DNA of 12,202 nucleotides from Oscillibacter sp. (GTDB lineage: Bacteria > Bacillota > Clostridia > Oscillospirales > Oscillospiraceae). Positions 1 to 7,167 of the stretch are shown in pieces. The DNA lies in contig JAKSQE010000026.1 of the NCBI GenBank assembly GCA_024404295.1, positions 1 to 12,202 on the forward strand, given 5' to 3'. A program made the position numbers and the translations under genes. Each line of letters opens with the position of its first letter. Position 1 is the first letter of the stretch. The notes beneath the pieces are model-generated. The model was not told where the DNA came from. It did not search any database and was given only the letters and a program-made list of their open reading frames with translations.

Positions 1-975
1 TCAAAAGGATATTTACATATTTCTTGTAGCATCTTTTCCAGTGCAAACTGGCAGTCGTTGGGTATTTTAAGCGCTTATAACAATAGTAAGACAACGGCAG
101 TAGTTTACAACAATGTAAAGCGTGCTGCACTTATTTTTGATACGAGTACAAATTACACAGAAGATGTGAGCGGAAACATCCTGTATCCCGGTGCAATCCG
201 GCGGAATGGACAGGTGTTTGCACCTGCAGCGGTCATTGCACGATACTTTGAACTGACATACAGTGTGACTGACGTGCCCCATGGCTATCTGGTCTGGCTT
301 CGTACGCCGAACTTTGGCCTAACTGATCAGCAGTTTGCCAATGCGGCAACCTATAATATGGAGAGTTATTATAATGCATACATGAAAGGGAAAAACCCGG
401 AAGGGACAAATTTGCAAACGCCTACGCAAGATATTTCCCAGAATAATAAGCAGGTGTTTCTCTGCCTGAAGGCGGGGAAAAATACAGCGGAACAGCTGAA
501 CATAATGGATCGAAAGCCGGCACAAGCAGCTTTTTTCTGCACACCTGAGTATCTGGCAGAGCAAGGGGACTTGCTGCGAAGAATGTGTGCCACAGGGCAG
601 ACGATCGGTATTTTGGCAGATGCCGCTAATCCCGACGAGACGGTGGAAGAACAGCTGCGCAGTGGTAATGAAAGTATCTATCAAGCTACGTGCGGAAAGA
701 CCAGATTGACGTATATTTTGAACGATGATGGAACGGCTACTGCTGCGGCAGAAAAGCTGGGCTACCGGTGTCTGAAAGTGGATTTGGATCGATCTGACTA
801 TCAACTTACAAGCACACTCAGGGCCAATGCATTGGTGCAGCACGTTACTGCTCAGCGTGGCGATGTGACTGTGTGGCTGTATGATACGGCTACTGCAAGC
901 GGCATACGGGAGTTTATCCGAGTTGTGGGACAGGAAGGCTGCACCTGCCACGCACTGCATGAAACCACGAAATGA
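1..975 (+). CDS. Partial cell-surface protein: copper-amine-oxidase-N-like domain plus degenerate NodB (polysaccharide deacetylase-like) domain
   Basis: The reading frame is open to the left edge, so the true start and any signal peptide lie outside. The TTG at 58 has no ribosome binding site and is not a convincing start. The first part (to about 370) has the pattern of the Cu_amine_oxidN1 wall/stalk domain, including the stretch RRNGQVFAPAAVIARYF. From about 445 the frame follows a NodB deacetylase fold: KQVFLCLKAG matches the usual hydrophobic-TFDDG strand, AAFFCTPEYL the usual ATFFVTGEY, and GQTIGILADAA the usual GHTIGNHTxxH. Every metal ligand is replaced: the DD pair is Lys-Ala (469-474), and the two histidines are Leu (613-615) and Ala (625-627). 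The late HD pair is Tyr-Asp. It is probably a non-catalytic, glycan-binding or structural derivative. The family assignment is by motif reading; the loss of ligands is seen directly. It stops 86 bp before the response regulator with no hairpin in between. Confidence 0.7.
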   Translation, partial: SKGYLHISCSIFSSANWQSLGILSAYNNSKTTAVVYNNVKRAALIFDTSTNYTEDVSGNILYPGAIRRNGQVFAPAAVIARYFELTYSVTDVPHGYLVWLRTPNFGLTDQQFANAATYNMESYYNAYMKGKNPEGTNLQTPTQDISQNNKQVFLCLKAGKNTAEQLNIMDRKPAQAAFFCTPEYLAEQGDLLRRMCATGQTIGILADAANPDETVEEQLRSGNESIYQATCGKTRLTYILNDDGTATAAAEKLGYRCLKVDLDRSDYQLTSTLRANALVQHVTAQRGDVTVWLYDTATASGIREFIRVVGQEGCTCHALHETTK

Positions 976-977
976 TT

Positions 978-1005
978 ATTCACGAAATATTCACCCAAAT
1001 TATAA
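978..1005 (+). promoter_or_regulatory. Candidate OmpR-family regulator binding repeats
   Basis: ATTCAC occurs at 978-983 and again at 989-994, exactly 11 bp apart. A weaker TTATAA follows at 1000-1005. Tandem half sites one helical turn apart are the usual target of OmpR/PhoB-family regulators, and the gene just downstream encodes one. The likely role is autoregulation of the regulator-kinase-protease operon. The repeat is seen in the sequence; the function is inferred. Confidence 0.4.
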
Positions 1006-1015
1006 AGAAAATGGA

Positions 1016-1021
1016 TATAAT
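1016..1021 (+). promoter_or_regulatory. Putative -10 element for the two-component/HtrA operon
   Basis: A perfect TATAAT lies 40 bp upstream of the regulator start codon. No good -35 is found at 17 bp: the sequence there is ACCCAA, and TTCACC at 990-995 is 20 bp away. A good -10 without a -35, next to direct repeats, suits an activator-dependent promoter. Confidence 0.45.
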
Positions 1022-1061
1022 CTGGATATTACAATAGAGAACCTAAAACAGGAGGAACCAT

Positions 1062-1760
1062 ATGGGCCGCAATATTTTAGTGGTGGAGGATGACCATAAT
1101 ATTTCCGAACTGATCCATATGTACTTGGTGAAAGAGGGCTTCGATGTCCGAATTGCCGGTGACGGCGGTAAAGCCATTGAGGAATTTCAAAAAAAGGCAC
1201 CGGATCTGATTTTATTGGATATTATGCTGCCGGTGATGGATGGCTGGGCTGTTTGCGCAAAGGTGCGGGAAACCAGCAAAGTTCCAATTATTATGTTAAC
1301 TGCAAAAAGCGAAGTTTTTGACCGTATTCAGGGATTAGAGATGGGTGCGGACGATTATATTGTGAAACCCTTCGAAATGAAAGAACTGTTGGCGCGAATC
1401 AATGCAGTATTACGCCGTTCGGAGATCCCCAACGATACGAGCAAGAAACTGCAATTCGACAAACTGACGATCAACCTGGATTCCTATGAGTTGATCGTGG
1501 ATGAGAAGAAAATTGATACCCCCCCGAAAGAATTGGAATTGCTGTATCATTTGGCTGCAACGCCAAACCGTGTTTATACGCGTAACCAGCTGTTGGACGA
1601 GGTTTGGGGCTTTGATTACTTCGGTGACAGCCGTACCGTGGATGTGCATATCAAGCGGCTGCGCGAGAAGGTAGAGAATATATCCGATCAGTGGGCACTG
1701 AAAACCGTCTGGGGCGTCGGATATAAGTTTGAAGTGGCCGGCGCGGCTGCTGAAAAATGA
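1062..1760 (+). CDS. OmpR-family response regulator transcription factor
   Basis: This 232-residue protein has the usual length and layout of an OmpR/PhoB-type regulator. The N-terminal receiver (about 1-120) carries the acidic pair D10-D11, the phospho-acceptor D53 in LILLDIMLP, the switch T80 and K102 in VKPF. The C-terminal winged-helix DNA-binding domain (about 130-228) has the signatures RTVDVHIKRLREK and the closing VWGVGYKF. The start is supported by AGGAGG at 1050-1055, six bases upstream. The kinase gene begins right at its stop codon, so the two form a cognate pair and are probably translated together. Candidate binding repeats lie in its own promoter. The family is certain. The signal it answers is not visible; the downstream HtrA protease suggests envelope or secretion stress. 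Confidence 0.95.
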   Translation: MGRNILVVEDDHNISELIHMYLVKEGFDVRIAGDGGKAIEEFQKKAPDLILLDIMLPVMDGWAVCAKVRETSKVPIIMLTAKSEVFDRIQGLEMGADDYIVKPFEMKELLARINAVLRRSEIPNDTSKKLQFDKLTINLDSYELIVDEKKIDTPPKELELLYHLAATPNRVYTRNQLLDEVWGFDYFGDSRTVDVHIKRLREKVENISDQWALKTVWGVGYKFEVAGAAAEK

Positions 1761-1771
1761 GGAGACGAAAC

Positions 1772-3229
1772 ATGGACTGGCTGCGAAAAAACTTCCGTGG
1801 TCTCTATTGGCGGCAGATGTCTGTGACGGTAGGAATGGTGGCATTGACCCTTGTGCTGCTTGGGACATCCTTCTTTACGCTGAGTTATACCTATACCCGC
1901 AGTCAAAAGATCGATGACTTGCTGAACCGCGCGCAGGTGATGAATCAGTTGGCCGTTCGCTATCTGGAGAGCGGTCGATATCTCTCTGTGGATGAATTGC
2001 AGGAGGACGAAAACTTCCGGCGGCTAACTGCTTCCGCAGCTGCATTGTCAGATATTGATGTGTTGATCTGCGATGAGGAGGGGCATGTGCTGCTCTCCAC
2101 AGATGCGAACATGGAGGGAAAATCCATTACCATGCCATCTGACGCTGTGGAGAGCGTCCAACAGGGTGGACGCTGGATTAAGCGCAGTGATTTGGACGGC
2201 ACATACGCAAAAAAGCGTTTTGTGGGCGGCGTTCCTGTTATAAGCGCAGATTCAGGCAGGGTGTTGGGCGCGGTTTTTGCAGTGTCTACTACCCAGATGG
2301 TGGATCAGATGTGGAGAGGCTTTGCTGGGTTGTTTGTTATGGCAGCACTGGTTGTGCTGCTGATTGCATTTATGGCGTCTTCTGTGACAACACTGCGGCA
2401 GGTGAAACCAATTCGCGAGATGGCACAGGCCACTCGACACTATGCAGAGGGCGATTTTGACATTCGAATGAATGACTACGGCCGAAATGATGAGATTGGA
2501 GAACTGGCGGCCTCGTTCAACAATATGGCAGAAAGCTTGCAGCAAACGGAACGCCAGCGCCGGGACTTTATCGCGAATATCTCCCACGAACTGAAAACAC
2601 CTATGACCACCATTGCCGGCTATACGGACGGCATTTTGGACGGAACGATCCCACCGGAAAACGAGCGGCAGTATCTCCAGATCATCTCCGACGAGAGCCG
2701 TCGTCTCAGCCGCATGGTGCGGCGCATGCTGGATGTCAGCCAGCTGCAGGCGATGGACCCCTTGCGAGGCGGCGGGCATTTTGACATTTGCGAGAGTATG
2801 CGCCGCGTGTTGATTTCCATGGAAAAGAAAATTACTGACCGGGATCTGGATGTGGAAGCAGATATTCCGGAAGATCCTATTCTGGTGCTGGGTGATAACG
2901 ATATGATCACGCAGGTCATTTATAACCTGTTGGAAAATGCGGCTAAGTTTGCCAGAGCGGGATCTACCCTGTACTTGGGTGTTGCTCTTGCGCAGGATGG
3001 AAAGGCCTGCGTGACGGTGCGGAATTACGGCGAGACGATACCGGCTGATGAATTGCCGATGCTGTTTGAACGTTTCCATAAAAGCGATAAATCCCGCAGC
3101 GAAGATAAGGACGGTGTAGGCCTTGGCCTATACATTGTTAAGACCATTTTGGAGCAGCATAAGGAACAAATCAATGTGACCAGCGAAGGCGGAATCACGA
3201 CATTCAGCTTTTCGCTGCGTCTGGAATGA
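1772..3229 (+). CDS. Membrane sensor histidine kinase (HAMP, HisKA, HATPase_c)
   Basis: I place the start at ATG 1772 (485 residues) because GAGGAG at 1759-1764 sits seven bases before it. An in-frame ATG at 1757, overlapping the regulator stop, has no ribosome binding site. The protein has a first membrane segment (about 16-38) and an extracytoplasmic sensor region of about 140 residues that looks PAS/Cache-like. A second membrane segment (about 182-207) is followed by a HAMP linker. The HisKA domain has the phospho-accepting H272 in ISHELKTP. The ATPase domain has its N box at NLLENAAK (385-392), an F-box-like LFERFHKSDKSRS, and a G2 motif DGVGLGLYIVK. The G1 box reads NYGETIP rather than DxGxG. 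It should phosphorylate the adjacent regulator. The ligand or stress it senses cannot be told from the sequence. Confidence 0.93.
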   Translation: MDWLRKNFRGLYWRQMSVTVGMVALTLVLLGTSFFTLSYTYTRSQKIDDLLNRAQVMNQLAVRYLESGRYLSVDELQEDENFRRLTASAAALSDIDVLICDEEGHVLLSTDANMEGKSITMPSDAVESVQQGGRWIKRSDLDGTYAKKRFVGGVPVISADSGRVLGAVFAVSTTQMVDQMWRGFAGLFVMAALVVLLIAFMASSVTTLRQVKPIREMAQATRHYAEGDFDIRMNDYGRNDEIGELAASFNNMAESLQQTERQRRDFIANISHELKTPMTTIAGYTDGILDGTIPPENERQYLQIISDESRRLSRMVRRMLDVSQLQAMDPLRGGGHFDICESMRRVLISMEKKITDRDLDVEADIPEDPILVLGDNDMITQVIYNLLENAAKFARAGSTLYLGVALAQDGKACVTVRNYGETIPADELPMLFERFHKSDKSRSEDKDGVGLGLYIVKTILEQHKEQINVTSEGGITTFSFSLRLE

Positions 3230-3235
3230 GGAATT

Positions 3236-4528
3236 ATGGAGCAGCATCGAACCATATATACCGAAGGACAAGTCATTGAAGAATATAGCCGCACGTTTCC
3301 GGCTGAAATCGTGGAAACATATGAACGGCCTATGCCGGGTGAGAAAAAAGAAGAATGCGTTTCTGCTGATTCTAACAAGTGGGAGAGTAACAGAAAAAAG
3401 AGCCGCCGTGGGCTGGCAATTTTTCTGGGTTGTCTTGCTGTGCTGGTGGTTGGAGCGGTCGTTTTGACGCTGTATTATGGACTGCCGTTCCAGCGGCAGC
3501 AAAACCGGCCGTATGATTCGCGTTACGATGGTTACTACCATGAGGAGGTAACAGACGAGGTTTATATTCCTCTCTATGAGGCTGATGAAAATGTAACGAT
3601 GACCACAACATCAGAACATGGGGAGGGACTCAGCGCGCAGGAAATTTATCGACGGGTAAACCCGGCGGTGGTTACGGTAATGGCGCAAGTGAAGGGCGGC
3701 AGCATGGTTTCTGTCGGCACTGGTGTTATTTTCCGGGAAGATGGCTATGTAATGACCAATCAGCATGTGGTTGCAGGCTGCGACCAATGTGTGATTCTGC
3801 TGGAAAATGACACAACCTTTGAAGCACGCTATGTGGCCAGCGATGCGGACAATGATCTTGCTATTTTAAAAATGAACGTCGTGGGTCTTCCAACGGTAGA
3901 ATTTGGCGATTCCGATGATCTGGTCGTTGGTGACCCGGTATACGCCATCGGAAGCCCTCTGCGTGTGGAGTTCCGGGGAACATTGACGAACGGTATTGTG
4001 TCTGCCATCAATCAGGAAGTGAACATGGGAGATAAAACCATGAGCTTGATCCAGACCAATGCGGCCTTGAATAACGGCAACTCCGGTGGCCCGCTGATCA
4101 ATCAGTACGGACAGGTCGTAGGCATCAATGTGATCAAAATGTATTCGCAGTATTCTACGGTGGAGGGCCTTGGCTTTGCAATTCCCTCCAGCTATATGGA
4201 ACGCATCGTCAATGATTTGCTGACATATGGAGAAGTTCAGCCGGAGCCGTTGATCGGCATTTCCGTGATGCAGATTGCGGATCGGCTGGAAGATGATTTG
4301 TGGGGGTTAGAGATCGTTTCAGTCACGCCGGATTCAGCCGCGGGCCGTGCCGGCGTACAAGTCGGTGACTATTTACTGAAAATCGATGGGACCGACACCT
4401 TGACCAGTCAGGCCGTTCTAAAGGCACGCCGAAAGCATTATGTTAACGATGATATGGTTTTGACGATATGGCGAAGCGGCACAACCAGCGAAGTAACGCT
4501 TCACTTGATAGAAGAAGCAAAGTCATAA
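3236..4528 (+). CDS. htrA: HtrA/DegP-like membrane-anchored trypsin-like serine protease with PDZ domain
   Basis: This is a 430-residue surface protease of the HtrA family. It has a cytoplasmic N-terminal tail of about 58 residues, one membrane segment (about 59-81, after a KKSRR basic cluster), an acidic linker, a trypsin-like domain (about 125-330) and one PDZ domain (about 337-425). The catalytic triad is complete: H177 in TNQHVVAG, D207 in DNDLAIL and S283 in NNGNSGGPL. Such proteases degrade misfolded exported proteins at the outer face of the membrane. The gene begins seven bases after the kinase stop, and its ribosome binding site (TGAGGAA, 3227-3233) overlaps that stop, so it is the third gene of the two-component operon. 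This fits a CssRS-like secretion-stress circuit. That parallel is inference from gene order. A bidirectional terminator follows. Confidence 0.93.
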   Translation: MEQHRTIYTEGQVIEEYSRTFPAEIVETYERPMPGEKKEECVSADSNKWESNRKKSRRGLAIFLGCLAVLVVGAVVLTLYYGLPFQRQQNRPYDSRYDGYYHEEVTDEVYIPLYEADENVTMTTTSEHGEGLSAQEIYRRVNPAVVTVMAQVKGGSMVSVGTGVIFREDGYVMTNQHVVAGCDQCVILLENDTTFEARYVASDADNDLAILKMNVVGLPTVEFGDSDDLVVGDPVYAIGSPLRVEFRGTLTNGIVSAINQEVNMGDKTMSLIQTNAALNNGNSGGPLINQYGQVVGINVIKMYSQYSTVEGLGFAIPSSYMERIVNDLLTYGEVQPEPLIGISVMQIADRLEDDLWGLEIVSVTPDSAAGRAGVQVGDYLLKIDGTDTLTSQAVLKARRKHYVNDDMVLTIWRSGTTSEVTLHLIEEAKS

Positions 4529-4530
4529 AG

Positions 4531-4563
4531 AAAAGGACGGATCATCGGATCCGTCCTTTTCTT
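4531..4563. terminator. Bidirectional intrinsic terminator
   Basis: A 13-bp perfect stem (4531-4543 with 4548-4560) with a 4-base loop starts with AAAA and ends with TTTT. It gives a U-tract in both directions. It separates the convergent HtrA operon (plus strand) from the cyclo-ligase/dinB unit (minus strand). Confidence 0.9.
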
Positions 4564-4565
4564 CA

Positions 4566-5153
4566 TTAGCCCAGTCGGGCGGGGATTCCGTCTTCATACA
4601 GGCCCCGCTCTGTCAATACCCATGGAATGGGGTAATCATGGGGCTCCACGGGGATTTCGTCGCGAATCAAAAGCTCGCGGCACAGCAAAATTGTTCCACC
4701 GCGATAATGGGAGAGAAAACGGTCAAAATGCCCACCGCCGTGGCCCAGCCGCTGACCGGCATGATTGCATGTCATGCAGGGGATTACGGCAAAATCCACC
4801 GCGTCAACATCAGTGATTGGTGCAGTTTCCGGAGGCTCTAAAATTCCCATTGCGCCGGGCAACAGAAGAGACAGATCTGTGATTTGCCGCAATTCTATAT
4901 GATTTGCATCCGTGCAACGAGGGACAGAAAGCTGCTTGCCAGCGGCAAGGATTGCCTCCAGAATGGGGTAAGTATTGATTTCATGCGCCGTGCTCACGAA
5001 GCAGAAAATGTGGTCAGCAGCCTGGAATTCCGGTAAGGCCATCAGATGGCGGGCGATAGCTTCATCGGAGTTGCGTTTGTAGCCACGGTCCAGCTTTGCT
5101 TCCAGACGGTGTACGATTTGGCGAAGCTGCTGTTTTTCCTCCTGTCGGGTCAT
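4566..5153 (-). CDS. 5-formyltetrahydrofolate cyclo-ligase (MTHFS)
   Basis: This 195-residue protein has the usual length for this family. The enzyme uses ATP to convert 5-formyl-THF into 5,10-methenyl-THF, recovering a folate storage form. The family signature is clear: N-terminal KQQLRQ, FVSTAHEINTYPIL (about 52-65), VPRC, and the C-terminal nucleotide-binding loop RLGHGGGHFDRFL (135-147). Both tyrosines usually found in that loop (GYGGGYYD) are histidines here. The start codon overlaps the dinB stop (ATGA), and GAGGAGG lies ten bases upstream inside dinB, so the two genes are co-transcribed and probably translationally coupled. A functional link with DNA polymerase IV is not obvious. The shared terminator lies just past its stop. 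Confidence 0.92.
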   Translation of the reverse strand: MTRQEEKQQLRQIVHRLEAKLDRGYKRNSDEAIARHLMALPEFQAADHIFCFVSTAHEINTYPILEAILAAGKQLSVPRCTDANHIELRQITDLSLLLPGAMGILEPPETAPITDVDAVDFAVIPCMTCNHAGQRLGHGGGHFDRFLSHYRGGTILLCRELLIRDEIPVEPHDYPIPWVLTERGLYEDGIPARLG

Positions 5154-6364
5154 GGAAAAGGATCCTCCTCTTTCTCGGGATGTGATGCGCCAAAAACAAT
5201 GGAATGACCGCCGTATTTGCTGCGGATTTGTTCCATAGCGGATTCCAACTTTTCCTGTCGGTTTCGCTTCGGAGCAATATTCTGTGTAAACAAATTGACC
5301 TGCTCGAAGGCTTCCGATGCAGGGACCAGATGAATGGCTGTAAGCGTTAAAGCACGGATCGGTGAGGGAGGCGACCAGAGATCATCTACCAGAACCATGG
5401 CTGCTTGTGTCAGATCGCGAATCAGATGGGTAGGCTCCGTTAGCTGTGTTTGGCGGGAGCGGTCATGAAACTGAGGATCTCGTATAGTAACTTGTATACC
5501 GCAAGCGTAGAGATCTTCGTGCCGCAATCGGGAAGCCACGGAATCCGCCAGCATGGCAATTCCACCGGAGACTTGAACACGGGTGGTCAGATTCTCGGGG
5601 AAAGTCGTGCCATTTCCCACGGATTTTACAGGGTCTACATCGGTCCTGGCTCGAACCGGGGCATCATCCAAGCCGTTGGCATAGTCGTAAAGCTGGCTGC
5701 CCATTTTACCCATAAGCGTTTCCAACATTTCCTTTTTGCAGGCAGCTAACTGACCGATCGTTTCGATCCCATACTGCTTCAGCAATTTGCGAGCGGCACC
5801 GCCCACATAGAGCAGATCTCCCACCGGCAGCGGCCATACTATTTCTCTCCAGTTTTCAGGAGAGATCACAGTGGTTGCATCCGGTTTTTTATAGTCACTC
5901 CCCAGCTTGGCAAAGACTTTGTTAAAGCTGACGCCGATGGAAAGTGTCAAACCCAATTCCTCTTTCACGCGCTGACGCAAATGATCTGCCAGCGCTTTGG
6001 CATCGCCGCCGAAAAGGTGGAGCGTGTTCGTCACGTCCAGCCAACTTTCGTCGATACCGAAGGACTCAGCCAAATCGGTGTATTCATCGTAGATGGCGTT
6101 CACCTTCTTGGAGTATTCGAGATACAGAGTGTGATGAGGCGGCAAGAGTACCAGATCGGGGCACTTCTTCTTTGCCTGCCAGATGGTTTCGGCAGTTTGT
6201 ACGCCGTACTGCTTGGCAGGTTCATTTTTCGCCAGAATAATGCCATGCCGGGAGTTGGGATCACCGCAGACGGCGGTGGGAACATCTCGCAGGTCGGGAT
6301 GGGAAAGGAGTTCCACGGAAGCGTAGAAACAGTTTAGGTCGCAATGGAAGATTACCCGATCCAT
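5150..6364 (-). CDS. dinB: DNA polymerase IV (Y-family translesion polymerase)
   Basis: This 404-residue error-prone polymerase acts in lesion bypass. The N-terminus reads IFHCDLNCFYASVELL, giving the metal-binding D9 and the steric-gate position Y14. The second catalytic patch is FGIDESWLDVT with D105 and E106. The palm, fingers and thumb are followed by a little-finger domain starting near KSVGNGTTFPENL. Near the C-terminus QVNLF (355-359) matches the QxxLF-type beta-clamp binding motif. The start is supported by GAAAGGAG upstream (6371-6378). The gene overlaps the cyclo-ligase by four bases. I see no LexA box upstream, although dinB is often SOS-regulated; the nearby SLOG gene has one instead. 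Family assignment is secure. Confidence 0.95.
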   Translation of the reverse strand: MDRVIFHCDLNCFYASVELLSHPDLRDVPTAVCGDPNSRHGIILAKNEPAKQYGVQTAETIWQAKKKCPDLVLLPPHHTLYLEYSKKVNAIYDEYTDLAESFGIDESWLDVTNTLHLFGGDAKALADHLRQRVKEELGLTLSIGVSFNKVFAKLGSDYKKPDATTVISPENWREIVWPLPVGDLLYVGGAARKLLKQYGIETIGQLAACKKEMLETLMGKMGSQLYDYANGLDDAPVRARTDVDPVKSVGNGTTFPENLTTRVQVSGGIAMLADSVASRLRHEDLYACGIQVTIRDPQFHDRSRQTQLTEPTHLIRDLTQAAMVLVDDLWSPPSPIRALTLTAIHLVPASEAFEQVNLFTQNIAPKRNRQEKLESAMEQIRSKYGGHSIVFGASHPEKEEDPFP

Positions 6365-6394
6365 AGGGAAACTCCTTTCTGAATATTTTTCAAC

Positions 6395-6423
6395 AGTTTA
6401 CCACATTTCAGGGGAAAAGAAAA
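6395..6423 (-). promoter_or_regulatory. Possible dinB promoter (extended -10)
   Basis: On the minus strand TGGTAAACT (6403-6395) has the TGn extended -10 form. The hexamer 17 bp upstream, TTTTCT (6423-6418), is a weak -35 that lies in the U-tract of the ribU terminator. This would give a leader of about 25-30 bases before dinB. It is a plausible but unproven promoter. Confidence 0.35.
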
Positions 6424-6449
6424 GCCGGAACGCTTGTGCGTTCCGGCTT
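6415..6449 (-). terminator. Intrinsic terminator of ribU
   Basis: A 12-bp perfect stem (6422-6433 with 6438-6449) with a 4-base loop is followed on the minus strand by TTTTCTTTT. It lies just past the ribU stop codon and insulates ribU from dinB downstream. Confidence 0.9.
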
Positions 6450-6459
6450 GCAGAAAAAA

Positions 6460-7053
6460 TTACTTGTGCAGCAGGGGGGACAGGGGCTTGTAGATCAGGA
6501 AGCACAGCACCACGTCAACCATGCCTTTCAGCAGGGTGAAGGGCAGGTTGAAGACCACCAAGCACTCCGACAGGCCGTTGACGTTGGGACGCAGAGCCTG
6601 ATAAGCGGCGATAATGTTGTCGATACCGCCGAACATGGCAGCGTAGACGGGGTAGCTGATGAAGTAGTTCACAGGCACGCTGATGAGGGCCATGGCCACA
6701 GCACCGGCCACAGAGGCGATGATGGCACCCTTACGGCTCTTCATAGCCTTGTAGAGCGCACCGGCTACCAAAGTGAAGGTAGCACCCAGCAGGAAGTTGC
6801 ACAGCTCACCGATACCGCCGGTGGAGCCGTGGAACAACAGGTTCAGCACGTTTTTCACCAGGCAAACCAGAACGCCGTACACGGGGCCCAGGCTGAATGC
6901 GGCCAGCAGAGCGGGCAGTTCGGAAACGTCCATCTTCACGAAGCCGGGAATCAGAGCGGGGATGCTGAAGTCCATGAACATCAGCACAAAGGCCACAGCG
7001 GACAGCATGGCTGCAACAGCCAGCTTATGGGTTTTTTGCGTAGTTTGAGACAT
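6460..7053 (-). CDS. ribU: Riboflavin ECF transporter S component RibU
   Basis: This 197-residue, very hydrophobic protein has about six membrane segments. It has RibU hallmarks: an N-terminal TM helix, the FVKMDVSELPALLAAFSLGP region (39-58), the LVKNVLNLL helix and the GSTGGIGELCNFLLG stretch (76-90). RibU captures riboflavin and works with the shared energizing module EcfA-EcfA'-EcfT, which is not in this window. I use the start at 7053 because AAAGGAGT lies nine bases upstream. The longer open frame to 7176 only translates the RNA leader. An FMN riboswitch stands upstream, which confirms the flavin role and predicts shut-off at high FMN. The gene has no TTA, CTA or TCA codons, shown by the stop-free antisense frame aligned with it, which suggests high expression. 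Confidence 0.95.
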   Translation of the reverse strand: MSQTTQKTHKLAVAAMLSAVAFVLMFMDFSIPALIPGFVKMDVSELPALLAAFSLGPVYGVLVCLVKNVLNLLFHGSTGGIGELCNFLLGATFTLVAGALYKAMKSRKGAIIASVAGAVAMALISVPVNYFISYPVYAAMFGGIDNIIAAYQALRPNVNGLSECLVVFNLPFTLLKGMVDVVLCFLIYKPLSPLLHK

Positions 7054-7061
7054 AAAAAATA

Positions 7062-7133
7062 CACTCCTTTGATTTGTTTGAAAGCACCCTGGATTCTTCG
7101 ACTTCTCCAAGGTGAACAAACAACAAAGGGGTG
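7062..7133 (-). promoter_or_regulatory. Ribosome-binding-site-masking hairpin in the ribU leader
   Basis: On the minus-strand RNA the arm at 7133-7117 (CACCCCUUUGUUGUUUG) can pair with 7080-7062, which contains the ribU ribosome binding site CAAAGGAGUG. The match has one mismatch and a two-base bulge. The loop holds a further 9-bp helix (CACCUUGGA with UCCAGGGUG, one G-U). The whole element would bury the ribosome binding site. It is the likely output of the FMN riboswitch, acting on translation. Pairing was read by eye; energies were not computed. Confidence 0.65.
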
Positions 7134-7149
7134 CGCAAAAAAGGCGCAC
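7131..7149 (-). promoter_or_regulatory. Small hairpin overlapping the masking arm
   Basis: GTGCGC (7149-7144 on the minus strand) can pair with GCGCAC (7136-7131) around a loop of seven bases that includes six U. It shares three bases with the ribosome-binding-site-masking arm, so it may compete with it or stack on it. The U-run lies in the loop, so this is not a normal terminator. Its role in the expression platform is uncertain. Confidence 0.4.
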
Positions 7150-7167
7150 GGCTTCGCCGTACTCATC

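Noticed and set aside
319..960. Minus-strand open frame of 213 codons across the NodB-like gene
   Set aside because: It is codon-aligned with the plus-strand gene, which has recognisable domains. The minus reading is His/Cys/Ser-rich and has no matching motifs.
6422..6449. GGAACGC...GCGTTCC palindrome upstream of dinB as a LexA site
   Set aside because: The half sites are too far apart (eight bases between GAAC and GTTC). It is the stem of the ribU terminator followed by a U-tract.
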